Source: Plecoglossus altivelis (Eukaryota; Chordata; Actinopteri; Osmeriformes; Plecoglossidae). Taken from it: a stretch of 64,000 nucleotides of DNA. The translations under genes were made by a program, and so were the position numbers. Under the pieces are notes generated by a model. That model was not told the origin of the DNA, searched no databases, and saw only the letters and a program-made list of their open reading frames with translations. Where the stretch lies: assembly GCA_036571765.1 (NCBI GenBank), contig BROE01000007.1:14839663-14903662 (forward strand). The letters run 5' to 3'. Below, one piece after another: positions 46,520 through 59,500 of this stretch (position 1 is its first letter; the number at the start of each line of letters is the position of its first letter).

Positions 46520-47350
46520 NNNNNNNNNNNNNNNNNNNNNNNNNNNNNNNNNNNNNNNNNNNNNNNNNNNNNNNNNNNNNNNNNNNNNNNNNNNNNNNNN
46601 NNNNNNNNNNNNNNNNNNNNNNNNNNNNNNNNNNNNNNNNNNNNNNNNNNNNNNNNNNNNNNNNNNNNNNNNNNNNNNNNNNNNNNNNNNNNNNNNNNNN
46701 NNNNNNNNNNNNNNNNNNNNNNNNNNNNNNNNNNNNNNNNNNNNNNNNNNNNNNNNNNNNNNNNNNNNNNNNNNNNNNNNNNNNNNNNNNNNNNNNNNNN
46801 NNNNNNNNNNNNNNNNNNNNNNNNNNNNNNNNNNNNNNNNNNNNNNNNNNNNNNNNNNNNNNNNNNNNNNNNNNNNNNNNNNNNNNNNNNNNNNNNNNNN
46901 NNNNNNNNNNNNNNNNNNNNNNNNNNNNNNNNNNNNNNNNNNNNNNNNNNNNNNNNNNNNNNNNNNNNNNNNNNNNNNNNNNNNNNNNNNNNNNNNNNNN
47001 NNNNNNNNNNNNNNNNNNNNNNNNNNNNNNNNNNNNNNNNNNNNNNNNNNNNNNNNNNNNNNNNNNNNNNNNNNNNNNNNNNNNNNNNNNNNNNNNNNNN
47101 NNNNNNNNNNNNNNNNNNNNNNNNNNNNNNNNNNNNNNNNNNNNNNNNNNNNNNNNNNNNNNNNNNNNNNNNNNNNNNNNNNNNNNNNNNNNNNNNNNNN
47201 NNNNNNNNNNNNNNNNNNNNNNNNNNNNNNNNNNNNNNNNNNNNNNNNNNNNNNNNNNNNNNNNNNNNNNNNNNNNNNNNNNNNNNNNNNNNNNNNNNNN
47301 NNNNNNNNNNNNNNNNNNNNNNNNNNNNNNNNNNNNNNNNNNNNNNNNNN
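46520..47350. other. assembly gap (831 N)
   Basis: Run of N with the same 25-bp repeat on both sides, so the gap is almost certainly unresolved repeat. Confidence 1.
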
Positions 47351-47590
47351 TCTGCTAGCTTACATCCTGCCTGAATCTGCTAGCTCACATCCTGTCTGAG
47401 TCTGCCAGCTCACATCCTGCCTGAAACTGCTAGCTCACATCCTGTCTGAGTCTGCTAGCTCACATCCTGCCTGAGTCTGTTAGCTCACATCCTGTCTGAG
47501 TCTGCTAGCTCACATCCTGTCTGAGTCTGCTAGCTCACATCCTGCCTGAGTCTGTTAGCTCACATCCTGCCTGAAACTGCTAGCTCCAGC
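47351..47590. repeat. 25-bp minisatellite, right of gap
   Basis: Continuation of the array at 46295-46519. Confidence 0.95.
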
Positions 47591-48625
47591 ACATCAGATT
47601 GCAAATGTCTGAGCACAAATGCTTTTAGTTTTTATATTTGGGCCTTTTTATTGATATATGGAGCTTCCTATCCTGCTGCATGCCAAGAGAGAAATAGGAC
47701 AGCAGGGACAAACATCCAGAAAACATCCCAGTTCAGAATCTGACCAGGACCTCAGACTCCAAGATATGCACTCTTACACGGTGAGCCGCAGTGTGTTCTG
47801 ACGGGGACTAGTTCACGACACGCTCTGCCTTTGGGGTTTGCTAGACAGCTTGCTAGAATTTGCATCACTCATGTTTCACATCGTCAAGGGAGCCATCACT
47901 TGACCAATAGGATTACTCCAGGAAGTCCCATGGTTCCCTTTCTAAAGAAACGGCCTGGGGGCGGGCTCATTTCCACTTCGTCAGAATGAGTGACAGGTGA
48001 AGAAGCCAGTCAGAAGCCTGCAGCTGTCAACATTCATTTAACCGTCTCCACAGGCTAACAGATAGTGTGACACTGAATATTGAGTCGTCATTTCGCCTGG
48101 AGGAACGAGGGCTGAAAAGGGTATGGAGGATGAAAAGCAAGTCCCAGCAGATTCTGCTGAAATGCACAACTCGGGCGAAAAATGAACAGTGATGGAAATA
48201 AATGTGTAGAATCTTACATAGCTACTCTGATACCGCTCGCGTTCTACGCTGTGGTCAATACGTTTATCGCATGTTCCTCTACTACATATCCTGTACACAT
48301 AGAAGTCTGCTGTTACGCTGCACTTAGTTAGCACAGCTGTACTCTAGCAGGGCTGCATGCCCCCTACTACCTCAGTAATTGCATATCTAACCTGCCAGCA
48401 TGTATATCAGTCAAGACTACAGATTTACCACAGTGCCTCCTCGCCTTGTTCTTCTCTCACCAGCTTTCTCTCTCTTCCAACCACTCTGTCCTCATCCCTC
48501 TCTCTCCGTCTCCTCTCAGGCCTTAAATTATAGATGGGCTGTGTGTGGAGGGGGGTCTTTCAGACCACAGATGAAAGAGCAGGGAAGCCTGGCCTGCAGC
48601 AGGATCTGCTGTAATTACCCCTCCT
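47591..48625. other. unique intron sequence
   Basis: No gene recognised. A 98-residue minus-strand frame (48038-48334) has ordinary composition but no family features. Confidence 0.45.
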
Positions 48626-49005
48626 ACCCTTCCACTCAGAAACACTCTGTACCCCTCCACTCAGAAACACTCTGTACCCCTCCACTCAGAAACACTCTCT
48701 ACTCCTCCACTTAGAACACGCTCTACCCTCCACTCAGAAACACTCTCTACTCCTCCACTTAGAAACACTCTCTACCCCTCCACTCAGAAACACTCTGTAC
48801 CCCTCCACTCAGAAACAGTCTGTACCCCTCCACTCAGAAACACTCTGTAACCCTCCACTCAGAAACACTCTGTACCCCTCCACTCAGAAACACTCTGTAA
48901 CCCTCCACCCTACACTCAGAAACACTCTGTAACCCTCCACTCAGAAACACTCTGTACTCCTACACACAGAAACACTCTGTACCCTTCCACTCAGAAACAC
49001 TCTTC
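48626..49005. repeat. 25-bp minisatellite, about 15 copies
   Basis: ccactcagaaacactctgta followed by cccct, repeated every 25 bp with single-base losses. Confidence 0.95.
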
Positions 49006-49226
49006 AGTAAATGTGCATCTGAGGAGAACTGTTGATGAGACCATCATGATGTTGATGAGCTCCTCCACCCCTCTGGCCCCTCCTCCCTCCCTCCACACTC
49101 CCAGCCCCTCCTCCCTCCCTGCTTCCCTTGCAGTCCTTTCATTTAGATGTGGGATAACCTGTTTCACTATCGTTTGCATATCTGGTTAGTTCTAAGGAGC
49201 GATGGTTAGCTACATTTATCTTAGAG
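49006..49226. other. unique intron sequence
   Basis: Nothing recognised beyond a ctcctccctcc patch at 49075-49130. Confidence 0.45.
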
Positions 49227-49700
49227 CTAATTCAGGGGTCTGTTGCTATAGGTAACAAACTTCCACATCGTTATGACATCAACTGTAATTGTTGCCTCAA
49301 CCTTAATATGTTCAACCTCTTTGGCACTGAGTATGTTGGGTATAACTGCCTTCTGAACATCGTATGGTATAAACTCTTCTGGAACAGACTGCCTGATCAC
49401 TCTCTGCAAAGTGAGCGGATTATTTTCAGAGTCATCCATCCGTGAATTCAACAAAGTCTAAGCTCTCTTCATTCAAGGTCACAGCCAGCTCAGAGCTGTC
49501 AGTAGATGAACATTCCTCAGACAGTCATCAAAGAGAATATCTACTGTTTTTTCCTTCAGAACCTTTCGAGGTTAAGAAAAAGTTGTCAAGAAGAAGGAGA
49601 TAAACGACTTTTACTAATTAAACTGCGAATTTTGCAAATCCTTCTTTGTCATTGTTGCTGGCATGTTCTCCAACCTTACAGAGTATCGTCAATAGTGGTG
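49227..49700 (-). pseudogene. unrecognised, degenerate protein-like stretch
   Basis: The minus strand carries a 75-residue frame (49227-49454) of balanced composition, including LQRVIRQSVPEEFIPYDVQK and ILSAKEVEHIKVEATITVDV. Just upstream, in another frame, is a further balanced stretch (SSELAVTLNEESLDFVEF, about 49455-49510). This looks like a coding sequence broken by a frameshift. I do not recognise the family. A decayed transposon or a processed gene copy is possible, but so is chance. The plus-strand frame at 49506-49811 overlaps the upstream part and is less convincing. Confidence 0.25.
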
Positions 49701-50319
49701 TGCGGCAGCCATTTTGAATCAGTGTCAAGCATCTGTTGTGCTGAGATTAAGGGAGATCACAAGATTGCATTTCCTTTCAATCCAGATATTGTGAGCATGA
49801 AGTCACCCTAAAGGAACTTTCAGGTTACTGCTAGCAGAGTGAATGTGTTCAGTAACAAAGCCTCAAAACCCTGTCCTCCAATCCCTTTTGGTTCCCTTCC
49901 TGCCCCCCCAGACCCTCTCTCTGTCAGCCCTCGCCTTTTGTCTCTCTCCCTTCCTCTGTGGTTGTCTACCTTGGAGCTGAATCACTCTTGTGAGGGCGAT
50001 TTCTCCATAGCCTTTCCCTCCAGCAGAGACCATGAACATGGAAAACCACTCCAGGCTAAGTCCTGTCGACCTCATCCATGGTTTGAGGTCATCTGAGAGG
50101 ACATCCAGGACGGAGTTGTTACAGACTGTGGCTGTTCTCTCCTTAAAGGACACTGCGTTGTCAGAGATGCTGGATGGGTGATTAAAAATACATTTCTGCA
50201 CGCTGTGAAATGTCCTGCTATGCTGCCTCTCCCTAAGGATGTCCTGGCTGCCATCTCCTGGTTAAGTGAACCTTCCTTTCTTGCTCACTCACCCTGCTTC
50301 ACAAGAGACAGACAGGCCT
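49701..50319. other. unique intron sequence
   Basis: No gene recognised; composition ordinary. Confidence 0.45.
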
Positions 50320-50769
50320 TCACAGGAAGTGATGTAGTGCCCAGCACTACAGGAAGTGATGAAGGATGCCTAGCACTACAGGAAGTGATGAATGATGCCC
50401 TGCTCAACAGGAAGTCATGAAAGATGCCCTGCACTACAGGAAGTGATGAAGGGTGCCCAGCACTACAGGAAGTGATGAAGGATGCCCTGCTCAACAGGAA
50501 GTGATGAAGGATGCCCTGCTCAACAGGAAGTAATGAAGGATGCCCTGCTCAACAGGAAGTAATGAAGGATGCCCTGCACTACAGGAAGTGATGAACGATG
50601 CCCAGCACCGCAGGAAGTGATGAAGGATGCCCTGCTCAACAGGAAGTAATGAAGGATGCCCTGCACTACAGGAAGTGATGAAGGATGCCCTGCACTACAG
50701 GAAGCGATGAAGGATGCCCAGCACCGCAGGAAGTGATGAAGGATGCCCTGCACTACAGGAAGTGATGAC
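50320..50769. repeat. 29-bp minisatellite, 16 copies, each with an ETS-type core
   Basis: cactacaggaagtgatgaag and gctcaacaggaagtgatg variants at 29-bp spacing. The core acaggaagtg matches the ETS-family consensus. Sixteen aggaag cores counted. Confidence 0.95.
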
Positions 50770-50829
50770 TGTATTTTATTTAGAACATTAGCTAGTATTA
50801 ATATACATCTAATGTTCATCTTCATTTAA

Positions 50830-51060
50830 TGACAGGGCTCATACTAGTCTTTCTTTAGTTTAGGGCTAATACTAGTCTTCCTGTTAGCTCAGGGCTAATG
50901 CTAGTTTTCCTGTTAGCTCAGGGCTCTTGCTATTTTACCTTGTAGCTCAGGGCTAATGCTATTTTACCTTGTATCTCAGGGCTAATGCTATTCTTCCCGT
51001 TAGCCTAAGGCTCATGCTATTTTACCCTGTGGCTTGGGGCTAATGCTATTCTTCCTTTTA
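50830..51060. repeat. 29-bp minisatellite, about 8 copies
   Basis: agggctaatgctattttacc followed by ttgtagctc, 29-bp steps (50891, 50920), strongly diverged between copies. Confidence 0.9.
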
Positions 51061-51738
51061 TCTGTTCTTGTATAACTATAGGGACATGATTCAATATCCT
51101 GCCAGTGGCTTTCATTCTTGTAAAAATGCAATGGTGAATTGAATTGAGATCTTATAAAATAAAAGACATAACATGTTGCTATCTACTGATAATTTGTGAG
51201 GCTTTAACCATGTCAAGGTGTTTGCATCCTCCAGCCCCTCCCGCTGCCTCTGCTCTGCCAGTCATCCGGTCAAACAGACAGCACTCAGGTGCTGATGACC
51301 CCTCTGGGGGAAATGCCAACAACGATTAAGACCTCGCCTCACAGAAATGGCATCTCAGATTGAGATCACTTTCTCACTGGAAGAGCTTTATAGATTGTTT
51401 CTCAAAGGTCAAGTCAGCGTCCTTACAGGACAAAGGCAGCAAACAAAAATCAAAGGACTGCACTCCAGTCCATTTCCTCGTTGTCCCTTGCAGATGTGTC
51501 TGGTATCAGATCCTGTCAGACTCTCAGCAGGAAAGGCGACACATGATCGCCTCACAAATACGTGTCTCTTACTGTGCTGAGGAGTGATTACACAGTGAAC
51601 GTGCTTCTAAAAGGTGTCTGTAATGTGACTGATTGATGCCAGAGGTCTACGACCTCTCATGCTTCCTCTAATGTTAAGCCTGAGCAGCTGAGGAGGATCA
51701 GACAGGTCCCTCCTCTGTCCCATATTAATCATGATGAT
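51061..51738. other. unique intron sequence
   Basis: No gene recognised. Confidence 0.5.
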
Positions 51739-52275
51739 GACGGCTGTGAGGGAGGGAGGGGGCCACCGCCAGGGCCACGCCTGGGGAGGGATCAGCTGAC
51801 AGACCAGAGCTCCATCTACCTGAATATGCCTGAATATGCCTGTCACAACACACAGGAGGGCAGGGGGAGGGCAGGGGGGGAGGGAGGGAGGGGGAGGCAA
51901 GCGGGGAGGGACAGGGGGGAGGGCAGCGGGGAGGACAGCTGAGGGAGGGCAGGAGAGAAGGGAGGGCAGGGGGAGGGGAGGCAAGGGGGAGGGAAGGTGG
52001 GAGGGCACGCGGGGGAGGGCAGCGGGGAGGGCAGCGGGGAGGACAAAGGCAGTCTGGAGGACAGCGGGGAGGGCAGAGAGGGGGAGGGGGGCAGGGGGGG
52101 AGGGAGGGGGAGGGCATCGGGGAGGCAGAGGGGGAGGGCAGCCTGGGAGGACAACAGCGGAGACAGGGGGAAGGGTCCACGGGGGGGAGGACATCGAGGG
52201 GACGGGGCAAGCGGGGAAGACTAGTGGGGAGGGCAGGAGAGGAAGGGAAGGGCAGGGGGGAGGGCGGAGTGGCGG
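51739..52275. repeat. G-rich GGGGAGGGCAGC tract
   Basis: ggggagggcagcggggaggg words dominate 51850-52275, with a smaller patch at 51745-51790. Many runs of three or more G make G-quadruplexes likely. Open frames on both strands are artefacts. Confidence 0.9.
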
Positions 52276-53138
52276 GAAGGAGAATATCAGACTCTGGGTA
52301 CCTGTTATAACTAACGGGGCGGTCGGAGCGAGGTGGGGGCATTATGTGTATTGTTTTGTTCAGCTATTCGGGACCGCGCACTGGTATTTTCTTTTCTTTC
52401 CTGAGAATAATTCATCTAAAGGGAAATAATTTGGCTTTCCACAACACCGTGCCAGATTTATGAACTAATATCGACACCATGATTATCTACACAAAACATC
52501 TATTACCATAATTATGTTTTGGACGAGAAAATATCATACATTATCTCGAGGCTGGCCAGGAAAGTGTTCACTTTGCAGGTTGACACAGAGCATGCTCCCC
52601 ATGCATACAGCTAAGCTCACACCTCTGTTCTGGATAAAAGAAGAAATGTACAGTTTCATGTTGTTTAGAAAGCAGTGAAAGTCATTCCATTGTGAGAATG
52701 TTGAGACGTGTTGCAGGCATGACTTCCTGCCAGATTAACATAGGACACACTCCCCTTGTGTGAGTCTGGGTTCCTCATCCAAAAACGTCGGACACGCTCC
52801 CTCACAACCGGGGAAACACACATGGGATTTGCAGGTCACTGAATTGACTATGGAACATAATTTAGTGGTAGCTGGATTCCATTTGACTTGAAATTAAAGT
52901 CACAGTGTGTGCCTTCACAGCCATCAGTCAACGCTGCTTCCATTACCAGACGACTGGGCTCACCAGGCTCAGAACAGCCCGGCAACAGAGACTGAATTAA
53001 TTACCAGTGTTCTGCCAACTGGCTGCATTAAAACCTAACTAGTCATGATCAAGACATTATTATAATCATAGCGGTCAGATGGAAAAAAACGGATTGATCA
53101 TTTCCTTTGTGACTGGGTCAATCAGAACAGAGAACACA
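52276..53138. other. unique intron sequence
   Basis: No gene recognised. Confidence 0.5.
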
Positions 53139-53285
53139 GAACCAGGAAAAACACCAGGGTCTGATCAGAACCAGGCAGAACACCAGGGTCTGTTCAGATC
53201 CGAGAGGAACACCAGGGTCTGTTCAAGACAGAACCAGGCAGAACACCAGGGTCTGATCAGAACCAGGCAGAACACCAGGGTTTCT
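53139..53285. repeat. irregular 28-36-bp tandem repeat, 5 copies
   Basis: caggcagaacaccagggtct with gatcagaac or gttcagatc linkers. Confidence 0.9.
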
Positions 53286-54225
53286 CCCAGTAGGTGAGCC
53301 AGTGAGGGGGATTCCTATGAGCAGCAGAGTCTACAAACAATTCTTGTTCTGCTAATGGGACCTGTAGCCATGGGGACCGTAGCCATGGCTGCAGCTCATC
53401 ATGATAGCTTCTACAGGGGGCTGGGAGGATGTATTATACAGCATCCTCTCCTGCTGAAAGAGGTTGCTTTACCGTGGAAACAAGCCAAAGAGAACCATCA
53501 CTGAGCCAATCAGACGCCTGAGTCCTTCAACATAGCATGAATGGTGTCAACAGACAGGCTTGGATGCAACATGGTCTTCAGATGGACCTTGAGGTGAAGA
53601 AAGTCTGGGTTAGGAGAAGTCAGGTAATCTGGAGCAGGGACAATGCAGGTTAGGAGTAGTCAGGTCATTTGGATTAGGAAGGTCTGGGTTAGGACATCAA
53701 GTAATCTGGATTAAGAAAGATTAGAAAATAGAAATATGTAGCTCCGTCTAAATTTGCATACACTCAAATTAGCTTAGTTCCGTTTCCCATATTCCAGTAC
53801 ACAGGTCCACGCACTGCGATCCTTGAGTACCAGGTCTTGTTACCACTGTTGTCCTGTTTCCGAGGCGACTGACCTAGACGTATTTGCGGCGCCATTTCGT
53901 TTGAGAGCAATTTATCTGTTAGCTTGCTCTATGCCACCCAATCACAGGTGAATCTAATCCAGGTTTAGACCCGTTGTAGCTTGTGTTTGTTTACAGAGAT
54001 CAGGCTCCCATGGCGGAGAGATGGAGAGATTCAATTTGAAGCGTGGCCAGGGCTGGCCTGTCTCAACACTGACACACATCCTCACTTTGCATTTGCAGTG
54101 AGTGACTGGAATATTTTTGGCTTGTTTAAACTAAGGAAAACAGTCGGATTCTTTCAGATCAGAACTCCAAGGCAAAGCTCTGCTAACCAGGGGAAGATGC
54201 ATTCAAGCTTCTGGCTTTGATATTC
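53286..54225. other. unique intron sequence
   Basis: 53580-53720 has loosely repeated ggttaggag/gtcaggta words. No gene recognised. Confidence 0.45.
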
Positions 54226-54335
54226 TGGAGCCTGTTCTGGTTCTGGTTCTGGTTGAGGTTCTGGTTTAGGTTCTGGTGCTTGGTCCTAGTTCTAGAACTA
54301 GTTCTAGACCTAGTCCTGGTCCTAGTTCTGTTTTT
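54226..54335. repeat. GGTTCT / CTAGTTCTAG hexamer array
   Basis: ctggttctggttctggttg then ctagttctagaactagttc. The second part is self-complementary and could form a hairpin. Confidence 0.85.
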
Positions 54336-54604
54336 AGCTGAGCAGAAGTTGAATGGTTTAACAGCGAGACAAGATGAATGTATTTCATAAATCATGAATG
54401 ATCGACAGGGCTGATGGAACTGAGGCTTCAGAGCCTTGTGCACTGTGGAGGTGTTTTCACATCACAATTATTTTTGGTGCTGTTGCTCCTCTACAGCCTC
54501 TCCCTGCCTGTCTACTGCTGCCAGCATCAAGCCTCCCTCCCACAAGCAATTATCAGGTGAATGAGATTAGAAAGTAAGTTACTGGTCTAACCTGCTGTGA
54601 TACT
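54336..54604. other. unique intron sequence
   Basis: Nothing recognised. Confidence 0.45.
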
Positions 54605-55392
54605 GAACAGCAGGCAAGAGTTAGAATCAGTCCAAACACTCCTGAACAGCAGACAAGAGTTAGAATCAGTCCAAACACTCCTGAACCACAGACAAGAGTT
54701 AGAATCAGTCCAAACACTCCTGAACCACAGACAAGAGTTAGAATCAGTCCAAACACTCCTGAACAGCAGGCAAGAGTTAGAATCAGTCCAAACACTCCTG
54801 AACAGCAGGCAAGAGTTAGAATCAGTCCAAACACTCCTGAACCACAGGCAAGAGTTAGAATCAGTCCAAACACTCCTGAACCACAGGCAAGAGTTAGAAT
54901 CAGTCCAAACACCCCTGAACCACAGACAAGAGTTAGAATCAGTCCAAACACTCCTGAACCACAGACGAGAGTTAGAATCAGTCCAAACACTCCTGAACCA
55001 CAGGCAAGAGTTAGAATCAGTCCAAACACTCCTGAACCGGAGGCCAGAGTTAGAATCAGTCCAAACACTCCTGAACCAGAGGCCAGAGTTAGAATCAGTC
55101 CAAACACTCCTGAACCACAGGCGAGAGTTAGAATCAGTCCAAACACTCCTGAACCACAGACAAGAGTTAGAATCAGTCCAAACACTCCTGAACCACAGAC
55201 AAGAGTTAGAATCAGTCCAAACACTCCTGAACCACAGGCAAGAGTTAGAATCAGTCCAAACACTCCTGAACCAGAGGCCAGAGTTAGAATCAGTATTTCC
55301 CCAAAAAAAAAAACCCCCCCCCAAAAACTTCCCTGAAAAAACCCCCCCAAAAACCAGGCAAGAGTTAGAATCAGTCCAAACACTACTGAAGT
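54605..55392. repeat. 39-bp minisatellite, about 18 copies
   Basis: aagagttagaatcagtccaa then acactcctgaaccacag, exactly 39 bp apart from 54616. The period is a multiple of 3, so both strands have open frames of 245-288 residues with a 13-residue repeat; neither is a credible gene. Interrupted at 55296-55357 by homopolymer A/C sequence. Confidence 0.95.
55296..55357. repeat. A-run/C-run patch inside the 39-bp array
   Basis: ttccccaaaaaaaaaaacc then further runs of seven or more C and of A. It resembles the A/C homopolymer at 13797-13883 and may be a consensus artefact. Confidence 0.85.
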
Positions 55393-55496
55393 CGCAGAAA
55401 GTTTGTTAGTTTTACACACTGAGCATCGATCAGACAGCAGTACAGCAGCCTACTGCCTCTCTGGTTCATGTCTGCTGTTAGAGTAAGAACAAAAGT

Positions 55497-55825
55497 CTGC
55501 AGTCCGTCTGTGGTTCTGTCTGGTTCTGTCTGCAGTCCGTCTGTGGTTCTGTCTCTAGTTCAGTATGCAGTCCCTCTGTGGTTCTGTCTCTAGTTCTGTC
55601 TGCAGTCCCTCTGTGGTTCTGTCTCTGGTTCTGTCTGCAGTCAGTCTGTGGTTCTGTCTGTGGTTATGTCTGGTTCTGTCTGCAGTCCCTCTGTGGTTCT
55701 GTCTCTAGTTCAGTATGCAGTCCGTCTGTGGTTCTGTCTCTGGTTCTGTCTGCAGTCCCTCTGTGGTTCTGTCTGGTTCTGTCTGGTTCTGTCTCTGGTT
55801 CTGTCTGGTTCCGTCTCTAGTTCTC
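55497..55825. repeat. GGTTCTGTCTGCAGTCC minisatellite
   Basis: gtggttctgtctctagttct and gtctgcagtccctctgtg units of irregular length. Confidence 0.9.
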
Positions 55826-55948
55826 AGCCTTCAGTCCCTCAATGTTCCTGTTTTCTGTTTCAGCAGCAGAAACACCAGTGGGTCTTCAAATGCCACTGAG
55901 GGCTTGAAGAAGGAGTGAGGGCTGGGATTACAATACATCACAGAACGT

Positions 55949-56240
55949 ACAAGCACACGCGCACACACCTACACACCTGCACGCACACACCTGCACGCAC
56001 ACACCTACACACATACACACACACACACCTACACACACACCTACACACACACACACACCTACACACACACAGACACACACACACACACACACACCTACAC
56101 ACACATCTACACACACACACACACACCTACACACACCCACACACAAATATACAAACAGACTTGTGCACATACAGAGATATATGCATACACACATAGACTC
56201 ACATATACACAGACTCACACACATATCCACAGAGAGAGAG
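55949..56240. repeat. CA-rich ACCTACACAC array
   Basis: cacacctacacacacac units with a few GA steps. Confidence 0.95.
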
Positions 56241-56515
56241 AGACAGACACACGCTATTAGGCATTAAAAAACTTAGGCACACATGTTGTACACAGCATGC
56301 TAGAAGAACCTCCAAACACACACACACACTCTACAAATATTGACTGTTTTGTCTGATCCTCTGAGGAGGGCGTTTGCCAGTGTGCCAGCCTGTCTCCATC
56401 TTTGGCATCAGCCTGTTCCACGTGTCTCCTGACAGCCTCACCCCACATCAGCATCCAGACAGATGCTGGCGTGAAAACTAACACCATCAAACATGTTCCT
56501 TCTTGTAGTACTTTC
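56241..56515. other. unique intron sequence before the 23-bp satellite
   Basis: Nothing recognised. Confidence 0.45.
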
Positions 56516-59500
56516 CCATGACACACTAATGCAGCCTCCTTCAGCCTCCCATGACACACTAATGCAGCCTCCCATGACACACTAATGCAGCCTCCTTCAG
56601 CCTCCCATGACACACTAATGCAGCCTCCTATGACACACTAATGCAGCCTCCTTCAGTCTCCCATAACACACTAATGCAGCCTCCTATGACACACTAATGC
56701 AGCCTCCCATAACACACTAATGCAGCCTCCTATGACACACTAATGCAGCCTCCTTCAGCCTCCTATGACACACTAATGCAGCCTCCTATGACACACTAAT
56801 GCAGCCTCCCATGACACACTAATGCAGCCTCCTATGACACACTAATGCAGCCTCCTATGACACACTAATGCAGCCTCCTATGACACACTAATGCAGCCTC
56901 CTATGACACACTAATGCAGCCTCCTATGACACACTAAAGCAGCTTCCTATGACACACTAATGCAGCCTCCCATGACACACTAATGCAGCCTCCCATGACA
57001 CACTAATGCAGCCTCCTATGACACACTAATGCAGCCTCCTATGACACACTAATGCAGCCTCCTTCAGCCTCCCATAACACACTAATGCAGCCTCCTATGA
57101 CACACTAATGCAGCCTCCTTCAGCCTCCCATGACACACTAATGCAGCCTCCTATGACACACTAATGCAGCCTCCTTCAGCCTCCCATGACACACTAATGC
57201 AGCCTCCTATGACACACTAATGCAGCCTCCTATGACACACTAATGCAGCCTCCTATGACACACTAATGCAGCCTCCTATGACACACTAATGCAGCTTCCT
57301 ATGACACACTAATGCAGCTTCCTATGACACACTAATGCAGCTTCCTATGACACACTAATGCAGCTTCCTATGACACACTAATGCAGCTTCCTATGACACA
57401 CTAATGCAGCTTCCTATGACACACTAATGCAGCTTCCTATGACACACTAATGCAGCTTCCTATGACACACTAATGCAGCTTCCTATGACACACTAATGCA
57501 GCTTCCTATGACACACTAATGCAGCTTCCTATGACACACTAATGCAGCTTCCTATGACACACTAATGCAGCTTCCTATGACACACTAATGCAGCTTCCTA
57601 TGACACACTAATGCAGCTTCCTATGACACACTAATGCAGTCTCCCATGACACACTAATGCAACCTCCCATAACACACTAATGCAGCCTCCCATAACACCC
57701 TAATGCAGCCTCCCATAACACCCTAATGCAGCCTCCCATAACACCCTAATGCAGCCTCCCATAACACCCTAATGCAGCCTCCCATAACACCCTAATGCAG
57801 CCTCCCATAACACCCTAATGCAGCCTCCCATAACACCCTAATGCAGCCTCCCATAACACCCTAATGCAGCCTCCCATAACACCCTAATGCAGCCTCCCAT
57901 AACACCCTAATGCAGCCTCCCATAACACCCTAATGCAGCCTCCTATGACACACTAATGCAGCCTCCTATGACACACTAATGCAGCCTCCCATGACACACT
58001 AATGCAGCCTCCCATGACACACTAATGCAGCCTCCCATGACACACTAATGCAGCCTCCTTCAGCCTCCCATGACACACTAATGCAGCCTCCTATGACACA
58101 CTAATGCAGCCTCCTATGACACACTAATGCAGCCTCCTATGTCACACTAATGCAGCCTCCTATGTCACACTAATGCAGCCTCCTATGTCACACTAATGCA
58201 GCCTCCTATGTCACACTAATGCAGCCTCCTTAAGCCTCCTATGACACACTAATGCAGCTTCCTATGACACACTAATGCAGCTTCCTATGACACACTAATG
58301 CAGCTTCCTATGACACACTAATGCAGCTTCCTATGACACACTAATGCAGCTTCCTATGACACACTAATGCAGCTTCCTATGACACACTAATGCACCCTCC
58401 CATAACACACTAATGCAGCCTCCCATAACACACTAATGCAGCCTCCCATAACACACTAATGCAGCCTCCCATAACACACTAATGCAGCCTCCCATAACAC
58501 ACTAATGCAGCCTCCCATAACACACTAATGCAGCCTCCCATAACACACTAATGCAGCCTCCCATAACACACTAATGCAGCCTCCTATGACACACTAATGC
58601 AGCCTCCCATGACACACTAATGCAGTCTCCCATAACACACTAATGCAGCCTCCCATAACACACTAATGCAGCCTCCCATAACACACTAATGCAGCCTCCC
58701 ATAACACACTAATGCAGCCTCCCATGACACACTAATGCAGCTTCCCATGACACACTAATGCAGCCTCCCATAACACACTAATGCAGCCTCCCATAACACA
58801 CTAATGCAGCCTCCCATGACACACTAAAGCAGCTTCCTATGACACACTAATGCAGCTTCCTATGACACACTAATGCACCCTCCTATGACACACTAATGCA
58901 CCCTCCCATAACACACTAATGCAGTCTCCCATGACACACTAATGCAGCCTCCCATGACACACAAATGCAGCCTCCCATGACACACAAATGCAGCCTCCCA
59001 TGACACACAAATGCAGCCTCCCATGACACACAAATGCAGCCTCCCATGACACACAAATGCAGCCTCCCATGACACACAAATGCAGCCTCCCATGACACAC
59101 AAATGCAGCCTCCCATGACACACAAATGCAGCCTCCCATGACACACAAATGCAGCCTCCCATGACACACAAATGCAGCCTCCCATGACACACAAATGCAG
59201 CCTCCCATGACACACAAATGCAGCCTCCCATGACACACAAATGCAGCCTCCCATGACACACAAATGCAGCCTCCCATGACACACAAATGCAGCCTCCCAT
59301 GACACACAAATGCAGCCTCCCATGACACACAAATGCAGCCTCCCATGACACACAAATGCAGCCTCCCATGACACACAAATGCAGCCTCCCATGACACACA
59401 AATGCAGCCTCCCATGACACACAAATGCAGCCTCCCATGACACACAAATGCAGCCTCCCATGACACACAAATGCAGCCTCCCATGACACACAAATGCAGC

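Noticed and set aside
51607..52429. Pro-rich and Gly/Arg-rich proteins
   Set aside because: Repeat translation of the G-rich array on both strands.
54553..55419. Repetitive proteins of 245-288 residues on both strands
   Set aside because: The 39-bp period keeps frames open; no signals, and the frames overlap each other.
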